From contig CM064681.1 of NCBI GenBank assembly GCA_032717465.1, positions 10,699,332-10,763,331 of the forward strand: a stretch of DNA of 64,000 nt, in the 5' to 3' direction. Shown here in pieces: positions 37,360 through 48,770 of this stretch. Source of the stretch: Coenobita brevimanus (lineage: Eukaryota > Arthropoda > Malacostraca > Decapoda > Coenobitidae). Made by a program: the position numbers and the translations under genes. The notes under the pieces were generated by a model. It did no database searches, was not told where the DNA came from, and saw nothing but the letters and a program-made list of their open reading frames with translations. Numbering within the stretch: position 1 is the first letter of the stretch; each line of letters starts with the position of its first letter.

Positions 37360-37363
<4 letters not shown>

Positions 37364-37439
37364 TTTACACAGATTTTACTTGTCGCCTGGAACAGAGAAA
37401 GAAAACACCTTCCAGCGTATTCTCCTCGTGTCACTGTTG

Positions 37440-37630
37440 TTATTGCGGCTCCAGGCTCAGCTGAAATGTGGATATAGTGAACTTCAGGCTTGCTTCTGCT
37501 TCTCATGCAAGTTCAACCTCTCTGGGGGAATGGAGGAATTAAGGAACTTTTGTATCACCAGGTAGGGCATCCACGCGGTAAAATCAGTGCCACCACCAGA
37601 AGGCGTCCCTCTAACATCTATATGGTTCAT
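37440..37630 (+). repeat. Dispersed repeat shared with 55.80-56.00 kb, copy 1
   Basis: CTTCAGGCTTGCTTCTGCTT, then CCTCTCTGGGGGAATGG and AACTTTTGTATCACCAGG, then CACCAGAAGGCGTCC. The same order of blocks is found at 55870-56000 (CTGCAGGCTGAAGTTGCTAC, CCTTTCTGGGGATAGGG, ACGTTTGTATAACCAGG, CACGTGAAGGCGCCC). Confidence 0.6.
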
Positions 37631-37794
37631 GAAAGGCAATTATAAGTGGTGGCTGAGGAGAGTTCGAAGCCCTCCCTCCTCTGAGTCTTATCTTTAGCTT
37701 AGGAGGGTCACTAGCAGTCCTACCTTACCAGCTTATTACACAGGGATGCATTAGACCCTTCAGTATACAGTGATGTTTATCTTATACGTTATCA

Positions 37795-37925
37795 CCAGAC
37801 GATTTAATTCGGCTTGGGGGAGAATTCTCGAACTGGAGGGCTTGGATTGGGCCTTCGTGAATCTTTGCACTACTAAAGTTCCTTCCAAGATTCATTAAGA
37901 TCGTAGTGTGATTCCCTGCCTGAGT
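37795..37925 (+). repeat. Copy of the AGACGATTTTATTCAG family
   Basis: CCAGACGATTTAATTCGGCT, GGGAGAATTCTCGAACTGGA and GGGCTTGGATTGGGCCTTCG match successive blocks of the family. Confidence 0.65.
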
Positions 37926-37960
37926 GAAAAAGATGGTAACTTATTGATGGTGATAATCAT

Positions 37961-37962
<2 letters not shown>

Positions 37963-38013
<51 letters not shown>
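37963..38013 (+). repeat. (GT)n microsatellite
   Basis: Pure GT run of about 51 bp. Confidence 0.97.
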
Positions 38014-38018
<5 letters not shown>

Positions 38019-38149
38019 TAAGAGTGTATCCTAGTTCTTCATCTCTTATCTTATGAGTTTAGCAATTCTCTTCATGCTTTTTCTCAATATTTTCCCGCAA
38101 AAGAAAGACATAAACTAAAATAAATAAGCTGAGGACTTATTCTTTCATG

Positions 38150-38870
38150 CTCCTCTGACCCTGTACCACTCTCCTCTTATTACGTGCATGATCTTTCTTC
38201 CTCCTTGTCACACGAGATTTCTCTGCTTCTCCACCTCACGATCTTCTCAATACTTCCTCGTCATGCTCTTCCCTTTTCTCAGCTCCTTTTGTTGTGTCTT
38301 CGTCCTCTCATCTCCCACATCTTGGCTCTTGTGACTCCTCTCTCTTCCTTTTATCTACGTTATACCCCATTTTCCTCATCCATCATTCTGGTCTTTCAAT
38401 ATTTCATGCCTTTTTTATCTTATCTGTTCACTTGTTTTACTTTAATATCTACTTCTTCCCCTACACCTCACTCAGTCTGATCACTCTGACAACTAAACTT
38501 TCTTACTCATCTCTCTCAGTTTCATTCATCCACTTTACTCCGTTGTCTTTACCCAACCTTACTCACCCATTCATATCACATATTGCCACACTCACTCAAT
38601 CTATCCCACTCATTTCGCATATTCATTCACCAACTCTCTCGTCTCATTCATTCATTCCCTAATATCATATCATTCCTCCACCCACATCTTCACCACACTC
38701 ATCTGCTTTCCCTCATCCTCGTACAGTTCATACACTTACTATACACACTCTATCCATGTACATTTCTCACCCAACATAATTATCTATTTTACACACTCTC
38801 CTACAGCATGAAAAGTTTTGTGACAGTTATTATATGCCTTGTGGTGGTCCTTCTCACATTTTCCTGCTTG
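38150..38870 (+). repeat. Pyrimidine-rich block with CACTCA/CATTCA words
   Basis: C/T-biased, partly with ACTCACTCAT-type repeats at 38520-38720. Frames (Ser/Leu/His/Phe) follow composition. Confidence 0.65.
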
Positions 38871-39894
38871 CTTTGACTGGAGAAATTGGTGGAATTCTTT
38901 TTGCTTTACTATTTCCATCTTATTCTCTTAAAAAGGATACCACAGTCACACTCTTCTCTGCAACATATTGACTGATAATGACTATCAGCTCTTTTTTTTT
39001 TCTTTTGCACATTCTTCGTAATATTTTTCTTCCCACAGTTCCATCCCTCCTCCAAGTTCATCCATTCCACTCATCCATCCACTCAACACCAGCCCTCCAC
39101 GCCACTCACACACCCACTCACTATGACCCCCACAAGCAAGAGAACCCGTTAGTAGGAAAGAAAAAGGCGGAGGGGAGAGAGAGAAAAAAAAAAATGGAAG
39201 AAACGAGAAGGAAAAAAAGTTGCAGAACGTAATCACACGATGCTGGAAGATACCGTCACCCCCTCCCCCCTTGACAATCACCCACGAGAGAACGAAAGAG
39301 GACGAAGGAACGAGTAAGAAGCCGAGTGCATGGGCCGTCGGGAAGCATGCAAGGTCTCTATCTGGCATGGCATCGTTGTGAAAATTGGGCGGACGGGGTG
39401 GGGATGACGGGCTGGGAGAAGAAGAAGAGGGAGGCAAGATGAGGACTGTGGGAGGGTGAAGAGGAGGGAGAAACAAAGGGCCATGACAGTACAGTGGTGT
39501 ACATATGAAAGGAAACAGCAACAAAGGTATGGATCGTTTGGTGGCCCTTCGTGCTTATAGAATATGCTACAACTATAATATTTTTTCTGTTACCCCCAAA
39601 AGTGAGGTCAGTGCAGGAAAGTTAATCCCCATTCAGCAGCTCCTGAAGCCTGAGTATGTAAGAAAAAATTATTAGGACCTTCATACAATTTAGTGAAAAT
39701 ACTGTATTTCTTGAGATAGATATAATGGAAAATATATTCAACCTTATCCTGACCTGTGAGGAAAAGCTACATCATGTTGCCGTAAGATCATTAACAGTCA
39801 GGATGCAGTTATATTCTCCAAGACCTGGTATGAAGGAAACAAAATTATTAGTCAGAGAAGTATTTATCAGTACCATTCATTCATTCATCATCTA
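38871..39894. other. Mixed interval, no gene recognised
   Basis: T-rich to 39050, purine-rich with an A run at 39184-39195, a GC-richer stretch at 39290-39420, then AT-rich. No gene identified. Confidence 0.45.
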
Positions 39895-40190
39895 ATTCAG
39901 TGTTGCCCGATGAGGAGCGTAGAAGTCCGAGGCTAAGTAAGCTGGCCCCGATATTTAAGATGAGAGTGACCAGCCTCACTCATCCCTCACTTGCATTATG
40001 TGAGCAATAAACCCCAACCATCCCTTGGATATAAACCTGCAACGGCTCAGTCCGATTGGAGCGCCTTAATTACCCACTAAACCACCAGGCGCCATAATTT
40101 GGTTATGCGGTAACCACCTAGCATGGTAAATGGTTTCCTGGTGTACAGAAAACCATTTGACTTGTCACTCAGTGTAGAGTCACCCGTGGA
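39895..40190 (-). mobile_element. tRNA-derived SINE-like element
   Basis: The minus strand reads GCGCCTGGTGGTTTAGTGGG at about 40092-40073, a close A-box match (TGGTTTAGTGGG), and GCAGGTTTATATCC at about 40040-40027, a degraded B box. The spacing of about 45 bp is tRNA-like. A non-tRNA body of about 130 bp follows toward 39895. Upstream of the head, at about 40184-40153 in the same orientation, sits the GTGACTCTACACTGAGTGAC motif also seen at 6.43 kb, so the element may extend that far. No terminal repeats or target duplication could be recognised by eye. Confidence 0.6.
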
Positions 40191-41639
<1,449 letters not shown>

Positions 41640-42030
41640 CAAAGTTCGCGACCATATTGCTAGATCAGCCAGACAGCACCAGATTCAGCACCAAAATTGT
41701 GTTATCTTGAAACTATGAAAACTTCGGCCGATCTGTGCACATCTCTTAAAGTTCATGGAAAATTAATAAGCTGCGATGACTTTTCTTAAAACTTTCCGTC
41801 ATACTGATTAAAAAAAGAGCCAAATCAAGCACCAACACTGGGTTATCTAGAAAATTATTAGAGACACAGAGGGACCTATGCAAATCATTGGAAAGCTTGT
41901 AGAAGAGAAATAGGCTTTACGTGAATGGGTCTTCTCAAAATTCGCCGACATACTGCTGATAGAGCTTGAAAGTGCCAAACTGAACACAAACTGCAAGTAT
42001 GTGACCCGTCCTGCTCTAGTGTGAGGGTCA
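41640..42030 (+). repeat. Diverged tandem array, period 148 bp
   Basis: Unit starts at 41640, 41788 and 41936 share AAARTTCGCGACCATATTGC, CAGCACCAAAATTGTGTTAT and ATCTCTTAAAGTTCATGGAA-type blocks at the same offsets. Both intervals are 148 bp. The third unit is partial. Confidence 0.75.
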
Positions 42031-42224
42031 AAAATTCCCAGACTGATAGTATGTACATTCTGAAATAAAACGGACCATTTCAGAGTGTGCATTTACACTT
42101 TTTAAATGCGGACGCGTGATAACTTCTGATATTTATATTTGCAGGAACATTGTTTTTCCTGCTTGAGGAAAACTATTGTCACGATGAAGTTATTTTTCTT
42201 CTCATTCCGTCACCCTGTGTCTTC

Positions 42225-42530
42225 TCATTCTGCCCTTAATATACTTTCCTCCTTAAGTTCCCTTTCCTCTTCTCTTCTAGCTTTTCTTTGTATTATTCTT
42301 CCCTTCTCCCTCTTCCTCCACCTTTCCTCACTCTTCTTCCTGTCCTCATTCTATCCTTCTTATTCTCCCTCTCCCCAGTCATTCCTCCTCTTCCTCTTCA
42401 CTCTTCACTCTTTATTACCCTTACTTTCCTCCGTCTTCCTGCAACCCTCTTGTTCTTTCCTCTTCCTCCCCTCCTCCTCATTCTCCCATCCTTATTGCCC
42501 TTACCCTCCTCCCTCTTCCTGCTCAGCTCG
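42225..42530 (+). repeat. Polypyrimidine block
   Basis: C/T-rich plus strand; Leu/Ser/Phe/Pro frames only. Confidence 0.85.
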
Positions 42531-42745
42531 GCGCCACATGGATATGCAAATGTAGACATGATTTACACATGACCCCATAAGGCAGACGGTAATTACCATA
42601 CGCCAGGCTGTCGCACCTTCCCAGAGCACCTGACCAATTACCCGAGCCTCACGTAACGACAGGTCATTACAGTCGCCCGGCCTCATGCATGTCGCCGGTC
42701 ACGTCCAATTCCGGGCGCAAAGGGGATGAACAAGTCGAGGGACCC
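42531..42745. other. High-complexity GC-richer island with octamer motif
   Basis: Non-repetitive sequence with ATGCAAAT (POU octamer) at 42544, and stretches such as GGTAATTACCATACGCCAGG and GCGCAAAGG. It could be conserved regulatory DNA. No gene is seen. The octamer alone is weak evidence. Confidence 0.3.
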
Positions 42746-43020
42746 ACAGTTTAAAAAGTCACCTTCGGGAAATGAATAGCTGGAGATACGAGTATAAGCT
42801 AGAAGGTGATCAGGATCGAAATTAATCGCCATATAATTCGGGGATTCCATTCAAGCTCCCTGGTTTATTATTGACTGGGTTCAGCTTGGGTATAGGGCAA
42901 GAGACGCGACTAGAAGAGAGATAAATATAGGCTGACCCAAAACATGCCTCCTCCACTCAACAAGGCCATTCATCATGTGTACCAAGGACGGTCTAGTCAA
43001 CGTTATCAGTGTCTAACCTG
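42746..43020. other. Unique interval, no gene recognised
   Basis: Ordinary sequence. Nothing identified. Confidence 0.45.
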
Positions 43021-43021
43021 C

Positions 43022-43155
43022 ATCATTTATTTATTTCCAACTCTCATTGCCACAACCACGCTCACACTTGCAGACCAAGCCGTCCCTAAAACACATAAGA
43101 TACAGGCACGAGAGTTTCTAGAGTGGTATTCACTGGCCACCTTGTCTTTATTAGG
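43022..43155 (+). repeat. Dispersed repeat shared with 8.06-8.16 kb
   Basis: See the matching blocks ACGCTCACACTTGCAGACC and TTTCTAGAGTGGTATTCAC. Class unknown. Confidence 0.5.
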
Positions 43156-43451
43156 TTAAACGTTTGCCCACCGACGCAGTGTGAGGGCCCCCAGACACAA
43201 GACTAATGCCTCGTCCATCCCCAGTCGCTTATCTGGTCAGACACACCCCTAGCTTTGCTGGTGGAAGAAATATTGTGAATTTTCCAAAAATGAGTCGACC
43301 TGTTTAGCTCTGACCTGCTTGCTCAACCTCTGCCTTCACTCAATTTGTCTTAACCATGAAAGACTGTCATGTCAGCTTAGTAGACTGTAAAACACTTGGC
43401 GTATTATTAATTCCTTTTAAGTTATTAATAAAAATGTTTTCGATAATAAAA

Positions 43452-43452
<1 letters not shown>
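43156..43452. other. Unique interval, no gene recognised
   Basis: Ordinary sequence leading into a TA tract. Confidence 0.45.
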
Positions 43453-43454
<2 letters not shown>

Positions 43455-43514
<60 letters not shown>

Positions 43515-43537
43515 GAGAGAGAGAGAGAGAGAGAGAG
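43455..43537 (+). repeat. Compound (TA)n(GA)n microsatellite
   Basis: TA to about 43510, then GA to about 43537. Confidence 0.97.
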
Positions 43538-43604
43538 GGATTTTAATTTTCCTGTTCTTCTTACAAATAAGACTTATGCTTTGATCATGTGACCGCGCTC
43601 GCGC

Positions 43605-43653
<49 letters not shown>

Positions 43654-44130
43654 CAATATAACTCATGGAGTAATTACCAGATTTTCACCAAACTTGGTAG
43701 GGGCTGAGGGTCAACCACGGAGAACACCAATTGGTTTTGAGAACTGAGTTAAAAGTTAAGCTCACAGGGTTAGGTCAAACAATGACCCTACAAAGTTTAC
43801 TCAGCCAGTTTGTATTCAGTTTAAACCAAAACTTGGGGAACCTTTGTTGTCCAGTTTCAGCAGAACTTGATAGAAGGGTTTATAGTCAGTCAAGGTATAT
43901 ATCTACTTTTTTTTAAGCAATAGACTAAAGGTCAGGGTCACAGGGACAGGTAACTGAAGCAGATTTCATCCGATTTAGACCAGATTTTGTGGAAGGGCTG
44001 AAGGTAAAGCAAGACTGAAGCAATTCAATTTTGTGGGTACTCTGTCAAAGGCCATGGTAACAAGGCGAAGTCACATATTCGGACCTTTCACCTTGTGTTT
44101 GTTGCGGTTATCGCACTCTAAGTTCTCCTT
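43605..44130 (+). repeat. GT-headed AGGTCA dispersed element, copy 2
   Basis: GT run 43605-43649, then AATATAACTCATGGAG and TTTTCACCAAACTTGGTAGG. Internal subunits with AGAAGGGTTTATAGTCAGTC and AGGTCAGGGTCAC follow, then the ending AGTCACATATTCGGACCTTT near 44068-44087 and TTATCGCACTC. Same order as copy 1 at 31.2 kb but shorter, lacking at least one internal subunit. Confidence 0.7.
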
Positions 44131-44261
44131 CCTGCAATAATTTTGTACTTTGCTCGATTTTTAAGAATATAAGCGTGTTCGTTATAACTTATGATATATC
44201 CATACCTCTTTTTAGCTTAGTTGATGGCCATGTGGTGTCTCTGTTTCATTCGTGGTATTAC
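44131..44261. other. Short unique spacer
   Basis: Nothing identified. Confidence 0.4.
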
Positions 44262-44390
44262 GGACAATCTTATTTAGTGTAGGAGAGACATCAGGCAACG
44301 ACAGGGCTTAAGAAGGCGATATGTAACTCCAGCAGTTAGACAAGTATCTTTAAATGTGAAGAAAATCGTCTGGTAAAAGAAACATCGCAA
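44262..44390 (+). repeat. Diverged copy of the AGACGATTTTATTCAG family
   Basis: GGACAATCTTATTTAGTGTA, GGAGAGAC and GGGCTTAAGAAGG align to the core and following blocks with many changes. Confidence 0.4.
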
Positions 44391-44709
44391 AGAAATGGTG
44401 AGTCATAACAGTGAAAGGGATAAATGAAACAACCTAATCAAAGTATTCTCACAAACACAAACTGACAAACAAATCTCTTATTCTAAGCGATTCACTTTCT
44501 TGCACCAGCACCTTAAGTCTCTACTGAAGCATAATTTCTATAATCGATTATGTTGCTTGTCTACTTACCTATAGCTGTAACTAATATATACCATGCAGCA
44601 ATAAAAGAAAGAGCAATTTGTTAAAGAAGGGTATTACTGACCACTCCCAGGCAAGGTACAAGTCATTCTGTATACTAATATTACGTAATGTGGCGTTTGA
44701 GGAAAATAA
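44391..44709. other. AT-rich unique interval, no gene recognised
   Basis: Ordinary sequence before the minisatellite. Confidence 0.45.
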
Positions 44710-44959
44710 CATGCATTAGTACTTGGCGACTGCAGGGCACACCTCAGGGATTTTCCTTGTATCTCACTAAACGCTTACATAGCCACATAGGAGAGCTCAA
44801 GCGGTATTTCTGCATTCGTTTAAGCCCTCAAGCGGCAGTAGGGAGACAGGCCTCAAGTGCTCTCCGTGTTTTCCAGCAAGCGCTCAAGCAGTCACATAGA
44901 AACCTCAAATGTTCTTCCTGTCTGCCAGCAAGCGCTCAAGCAGCTACAGGACCTCAAGT
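44710..44959 (+). repeat. CAAGCGCTCAAGCAGC minisatellite, left part (50-56-bp units)
   Basis: Four to five units that share CAAGCGCTCAAGCAG, GGGAGACAGGCCTCAAGTGC and CTTCCTGTNTNCCAG. The array breaks off inside the word CCTCAAGT at about 44959 and resumes after the retrotransposon at 47161. Confidence 0.85.
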
Positions 44960-47160
44960 CGTCTGTGGCATTTTGGAGTTTGGAGCCGCAGATCTCTTCA
45001 CACAGACTGAGTGTGCCTTGCGCATTACGGAGGTTATTCTCTCGGGCATGGAAGCATACATTCCTTTCTCATATCCTTTGACTAATGCAAGAAAGCCTTG
45101 GTTTAATCACGCTTGTTCTAATGCTGTCCGCAACAAGGAGAGGGCCTACAAAAGGTACCGGAGCCAACCCACCCCTGAATCACATCATCTTTACGTTTCT
45201 GCCCGGAATCGTGCTAAGTCTGTTCTTCGCTCTACTAAAAATAATTTCATCCATACTAAATGCTCTCAACTCTCCGACTCGAATTCTTCCCGCTCCTTCT
45301 GGCATCTTGCCAAAATCCTTTCTAACAACTTTACCTCATCATCCTTCCCTCCTCTTTTCTACTCTGATGGTTCTGTAGCTATTTCTTCTACTGATAAAGC
45401 AGATCTCTTCACACAGACTTTCTCCTCCAATTCTACCTTAGACGATTCCGGTGCTATTCCTCCATCACTTCCCCCCTCTGACTTCCTCATGGCTGACATT
45501 AAAATTTCTTCAGTTGATGTATTTTCTGCCATCACTGGCCTCAGTACTAACAAGGCATATGGGCCGGATGGGGTACCTCCTGTTGTTCTCAAGAACTGTG
45601 CTTCTGTGCTTACACCCTGCCTAGGCAAACTCTTTCGCCTTTGTCTGTCAACTTGTACCTTTCCTTCTTGCTGGAAGTTTGCTCTCATTCAGCCAGTCCC
45701 AAAGAAGGGTGACCACTCCCAACCCTCCAACTATCGTCCAATTGCTTTAACGTCCTGTATTTCAAAAGTTTTGGAGTCAATTCTTAATAGAAAAATTTTA
45801 AGGCATCTTTCCTATCACAACCTTCTTTCCGATCGTCAGTATGGGTTCCGTCAGGGACGCTCCACTGGCGATCTTCTCACCTACCTTTCAGACTCCTGGT
45901 CATCCTCCTTTCGGGACTTTGGCGAAAGCTTTGCCATTGCACTTGACATCTCTAAGGCTTTCGATCGAGTCTGGCATAAATCTTTAATTTCCAAACCTGC
46001 CCTCCTACGGTTTCTATCCTTCTATCTGTGCCTTCATCGCAAGCTTCCTTTCTGGTCGTTCTATAGCCGCTGTTGTAGACGGCCATCGTTCTTCTCCTAG
46101 ATCTATCAACAGTGGTGTCCCTCAGGGCTCTGTCCTATCACCAACTCTCTTCCTTTTATTCATCAATGATCTTCTAAGCTGTACATCTAACCCTATCCAC
46201 TCATACGCTGACGACTCCACCCTTCACCTTTCCATTCGGTTCCCTGCAACGCCCATCTCAACAGTTACTTCAACAAGCAAGGGATGAGGCTATGGCACAC
46301 CTAATGTCTGATTTGGCTCGTATCTCTGACTGGGGTAAAAATAATATGGTTGTCTTTAATGCATCTAAGACTCAGTTCTTACACCTATCAACCCGACAAA
46401 ATCTTCCACAGGTATACCCACTAATGTTTAATAATATTCAGCTTAATCCTGCATCATCCTTGAACATGCTTGGGGTTTCATTTACTCGGGACTTATCTTG
46501 GAAAGATCATATTACATCTCTTGTAAAATCTGCTTCCAAGAGATTGGGTGTGCTAAGCCGACTCTCTTTCTTTACCCCCTGCACAATTGTTGACTCTATA
46601 CAGGGGTTTTATCCGCCCCTGTGTGGAGTACAACTCTCATGTGTGGGGAGGCTCCCCACATACAGCTCTTCTCAATAGGGTGGAGTCAAAGGCTTTTCGT
46701 CTCATTAACTCTCCTCCTCTTACTGACTCCCTTCAACCTCTGTCTCTTCGCCGCACTGTTGCATCTTTATCTCTTTTCTATCGCTACTTTAATGATCACT
46801 GCTCCTCTGAACTGTCTGCTTGCATTCCTCCACCTCTACGACGGGCGCGTAGCACCCGTCTGGCAGCAAACTCTCATCCTTTTTCTGTCCAACTCTCTAA
46901 TGCAAGAGTTAACCGTTACTCCCAGTCTTTCATTTATGCAACAGGTCAACTCTGGAACTGTCTCCCTCTGTCTGTATTTCCTGCTGCCTATGATCTCCAG
47001 TCTTTCAAACGCAGTGTGTCCAGGCATCTCAAAATGATTGGATCTTGAATTTGGCTCTATATTGTATTTTGTTTTTCTCTTGGAGGGAACTGTTACTGCG
47101 GGCTCATGGCCTTTGGTTCCTTCTTCCTCGCATAAAAAAAAAAAAAAAAAAAAAAAAAAA
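44960..47160 (+). mobile_element. 5'-truncated Jockey-like non-LTR retrotransposon
   Basis: The element is about 2.2 kb. It holds the second half of a non-LTR ORF2 (reverse transcriptase and C-terminal region), a short 3' UTR of about 85 bp and a poly(A) tail of 27 A at 47134-47160. The apurinic-type endonuclease domain and any ORF1 are absent, as expected from incomplete target-primed reverse transcription. It sits inside a ~55-bp minisatellite that continues on both sides. The array stops within CCTCAAGT and resumes with GTGCCCC, which is close to the next bases of an intact unit (CCTCAAGTGCTC), so the target duplication, if any, is only a few bases. The 5' limit could be up to about 50 bp further right. 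A second copy of its 3' end lies at 60.42-60.72 kb on the minus strand. Confidence 0.88.
44990..47048 (+). pseudogene. Reverse transcriptase ORF2, broken by three frameshifts
   Basis: Would copy element RNA into DNA at a nicked target. Segment 1 (frame of 44688; element part from about 44990 to 45990) carries GPDGVP at 45561, NYRPIAL at 45729, QYGFRQGRSTGD at 45837 and LDISKAFD (catalytic motif A) at about 45942. Segment 2, shifted by one base from about 45990 to a stop at 46285, has PSYGFYPS, SGVPQGSVLSP at about 46111 and YADD (motif C) at 46204-46215. Segment 3 (about 46260-46575) holds SDLARISDWG and FNASKTQFLHLSTR. Segment 4 (from about 46580) has LTLYRGFIRPCVEYNSHVWG, ALLNRVESKAFRLI and YATGQLWNCLPLSVF, and ends at a stop at 47046. 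All palm motifs are intact within their own frames, so the breaks are few and probably recent. The first ~95 codons of the open frame come from the minisatellite, not from the element. Closest families in memory are Jockey-type elements of decapods; the exact clade is not settled. Confidence 0.9.
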
Positions 47161-47632
47161 GTGCCCCCTGTACTCCAACAAACACTCTAGCAGCCACGAA
47201 GAGACAGACTTCAAGTGTTTTTCCAGTGTTCTAACAAGCACTCAAGCAGCTATAGGGAGACAAACCTCAACTGTTCTTCCTATCAGCAAGTGCTCAAACG
47301 GCCACAAGGAGATAGACCTCAAATGCACTCTCTATATTCCAGGAAGCACTCAAACAGCAACAGGGAAACCTCAAGTGCTTTTTCTGTATAACAGCAACAG
47401 CTCAAGCAGCTAAAGGACAATCTCAAGTGGCTTTCCTGTATTCCAGCGGCGCTCAATCACTCACAGAGAGACAGACCTCAAGTACTCTCTCTGTATTTCA
47501 GCAAGCGCTCCAGCAGACATAGGGAGAAGGCAAGTTTATTCTTGTATTCCATCAAGCGCTCAAGCCGCCACAGAGAGACAGACCTTAAGCGTTCTTCCTG
47601 TATTCCAGCAAGCGCTCAGGCATCCAGGCAGT
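47161..47632 (+). repeat. CAAGCGCTCAAGCAGC minisatellite, right part
   Basis: Eight to nine units of 50-56 bp of the same type as at 44710-44959, in the same orientation. Units differ by 10-25 percent by eye. Confidence 0.87.
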
Positions 47633-47735
47633 ACTTGACACTGGTAATTGCCTCTAAGTGGGCGCCTAACGAGCCAACCACTATTAACAAGTTGTACCAC
47701 ATTAGCGGGGCCGCGGGAGTTCCCACAGGGGTGAC
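47633..47735. other. High-complexity spacer
   Basis: Short non-repetitive GC-richer stretch (AGCGGGGCCGCGGGAG) between the minisatellite and a purine block. Confidence 0.35.
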
Positions 47736-48540
47736 GGAGGGAGGGGAGGTTGGGGGGAATGGGTAGATAGGGAGTGAGGGGGATGAAGAGGGGAGGGAAT
47801 GAAATGGAGTGGTTAGGGATGGGGATGTGGACGGGAGTGAGGAGGCATGAGAAGGTGAGATGAGGGAAGAAGGTGCAGGGAGAGGGGAGGGGCAGAGGGA
47901 AATGGGGAGGTTGGGGCGTGATGAGGATAGGAAGGGGAAGAAGGGGAATGGCGTAGTAAGGGATGGGGATGTGGAAGGGAGTGACGAGGCATGAGAAGGA
48001 AAGGAGGCAAGAGAGAGAGAGAAGGAGGAGGAGGAGATAGAGGGAAGAAGGGGGATGGAGATAAGAGGAATGAAGATGGGAGGGGAGGGAAGGGTACTGA
48101 CAGAGGAAGAGGAAAGGGGGAGAGGGAGAGGGAGGAGCTAAGGGAAGAGGGAAGGGATACTTGGAAGGGAGGGGGAACTGGAGGTGGGAAAAATGGAGGG
48201 ATACATGGAACAGAAAGGTGAGAAATTGGGAACAAAGGGGAAAGTAAGTGACAGTGGAATAGAAAGGGAGAGATTAGGTAAAGTCTGAACCAGTGAATGT
48301 AAAGCAGGAGAGGTAAAGCAGAGAAAAATGAAATGAAATATGGTGGAAAATTAGAAGAAAGAGAGAAATTGGAATGCAGTGGAGGGACAGATAAAGTGAA
48401 GGACTGTTACTGAATGACAGCTAATTGAATATAGGGAATAAGAAAGGGATCGGAATATAAGGACATTGGATTGAGTTACTAATAAGAATGGAAGGAAAAA
48501 AAAGTGAAGAATGGAAACGATTAAGACAGTATTAGATCCC
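47736..48540 (+). repeat. Polypurine block with local duplications
   Basis: GGGATGGGGATGTGGAMGGGAGTGA occurs at about 47815 and again at about 47960, showing a duplicated unit of about 145 bp. The rest is irregular GGGAGAGGAGG sequence that fades into AT-rich DNA after 48300. Confidence 0.75.
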
Positions 48541-48664
48541 ATAGATTTGTCACCCAAGGAAGGTCACTAGTACATCTTCCCTGTTGTTGTTGTTGAGTAA
48601 CCCTAGTCTGTCTGCCGAGACCAATCAACGCAGACAAACAACCTTCCATACAGGACCATTCCTG

Positions 48665-48695
<31 letters not shown>

Positions 48696-48770
48696 ATAGA
48701 CTATGCAGTACGACAAAAGCAGACAAACAACTCAACATATAAGTAACCCAAGTGTGTAAAGGTTACTCGG
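48541..48770. repeat. (GA)n microsatellite in unique sequence
   Basis: The GA run is at 48666-48691. A short TTG run (TTGTTGTTGTTG) is at about 48583. Confidence 0.8.

Noticed and set aside
39895..40095. Functional tRNA gene on the minus strand
   Set aside because: A and B boxes are present, but the B box is degraded, no cloverleaf pairs convincingly and there is no T-run terminator at tRNA length.
44688..46100. Intact 470-residue gene starting at 44688
   Set aside because: The first ~95 codons translate the minisatellite and the frame breaks in the RT domain after motif A, so it is a chance start fused to a broken retroelement.
47161..47632. CRISPR array or phage-type repeat-spacer
   Set aside because: Units are contiguous, 50-56 bp, diverge over their entire length and have no spacer/repeat division; the context is an animal genome.
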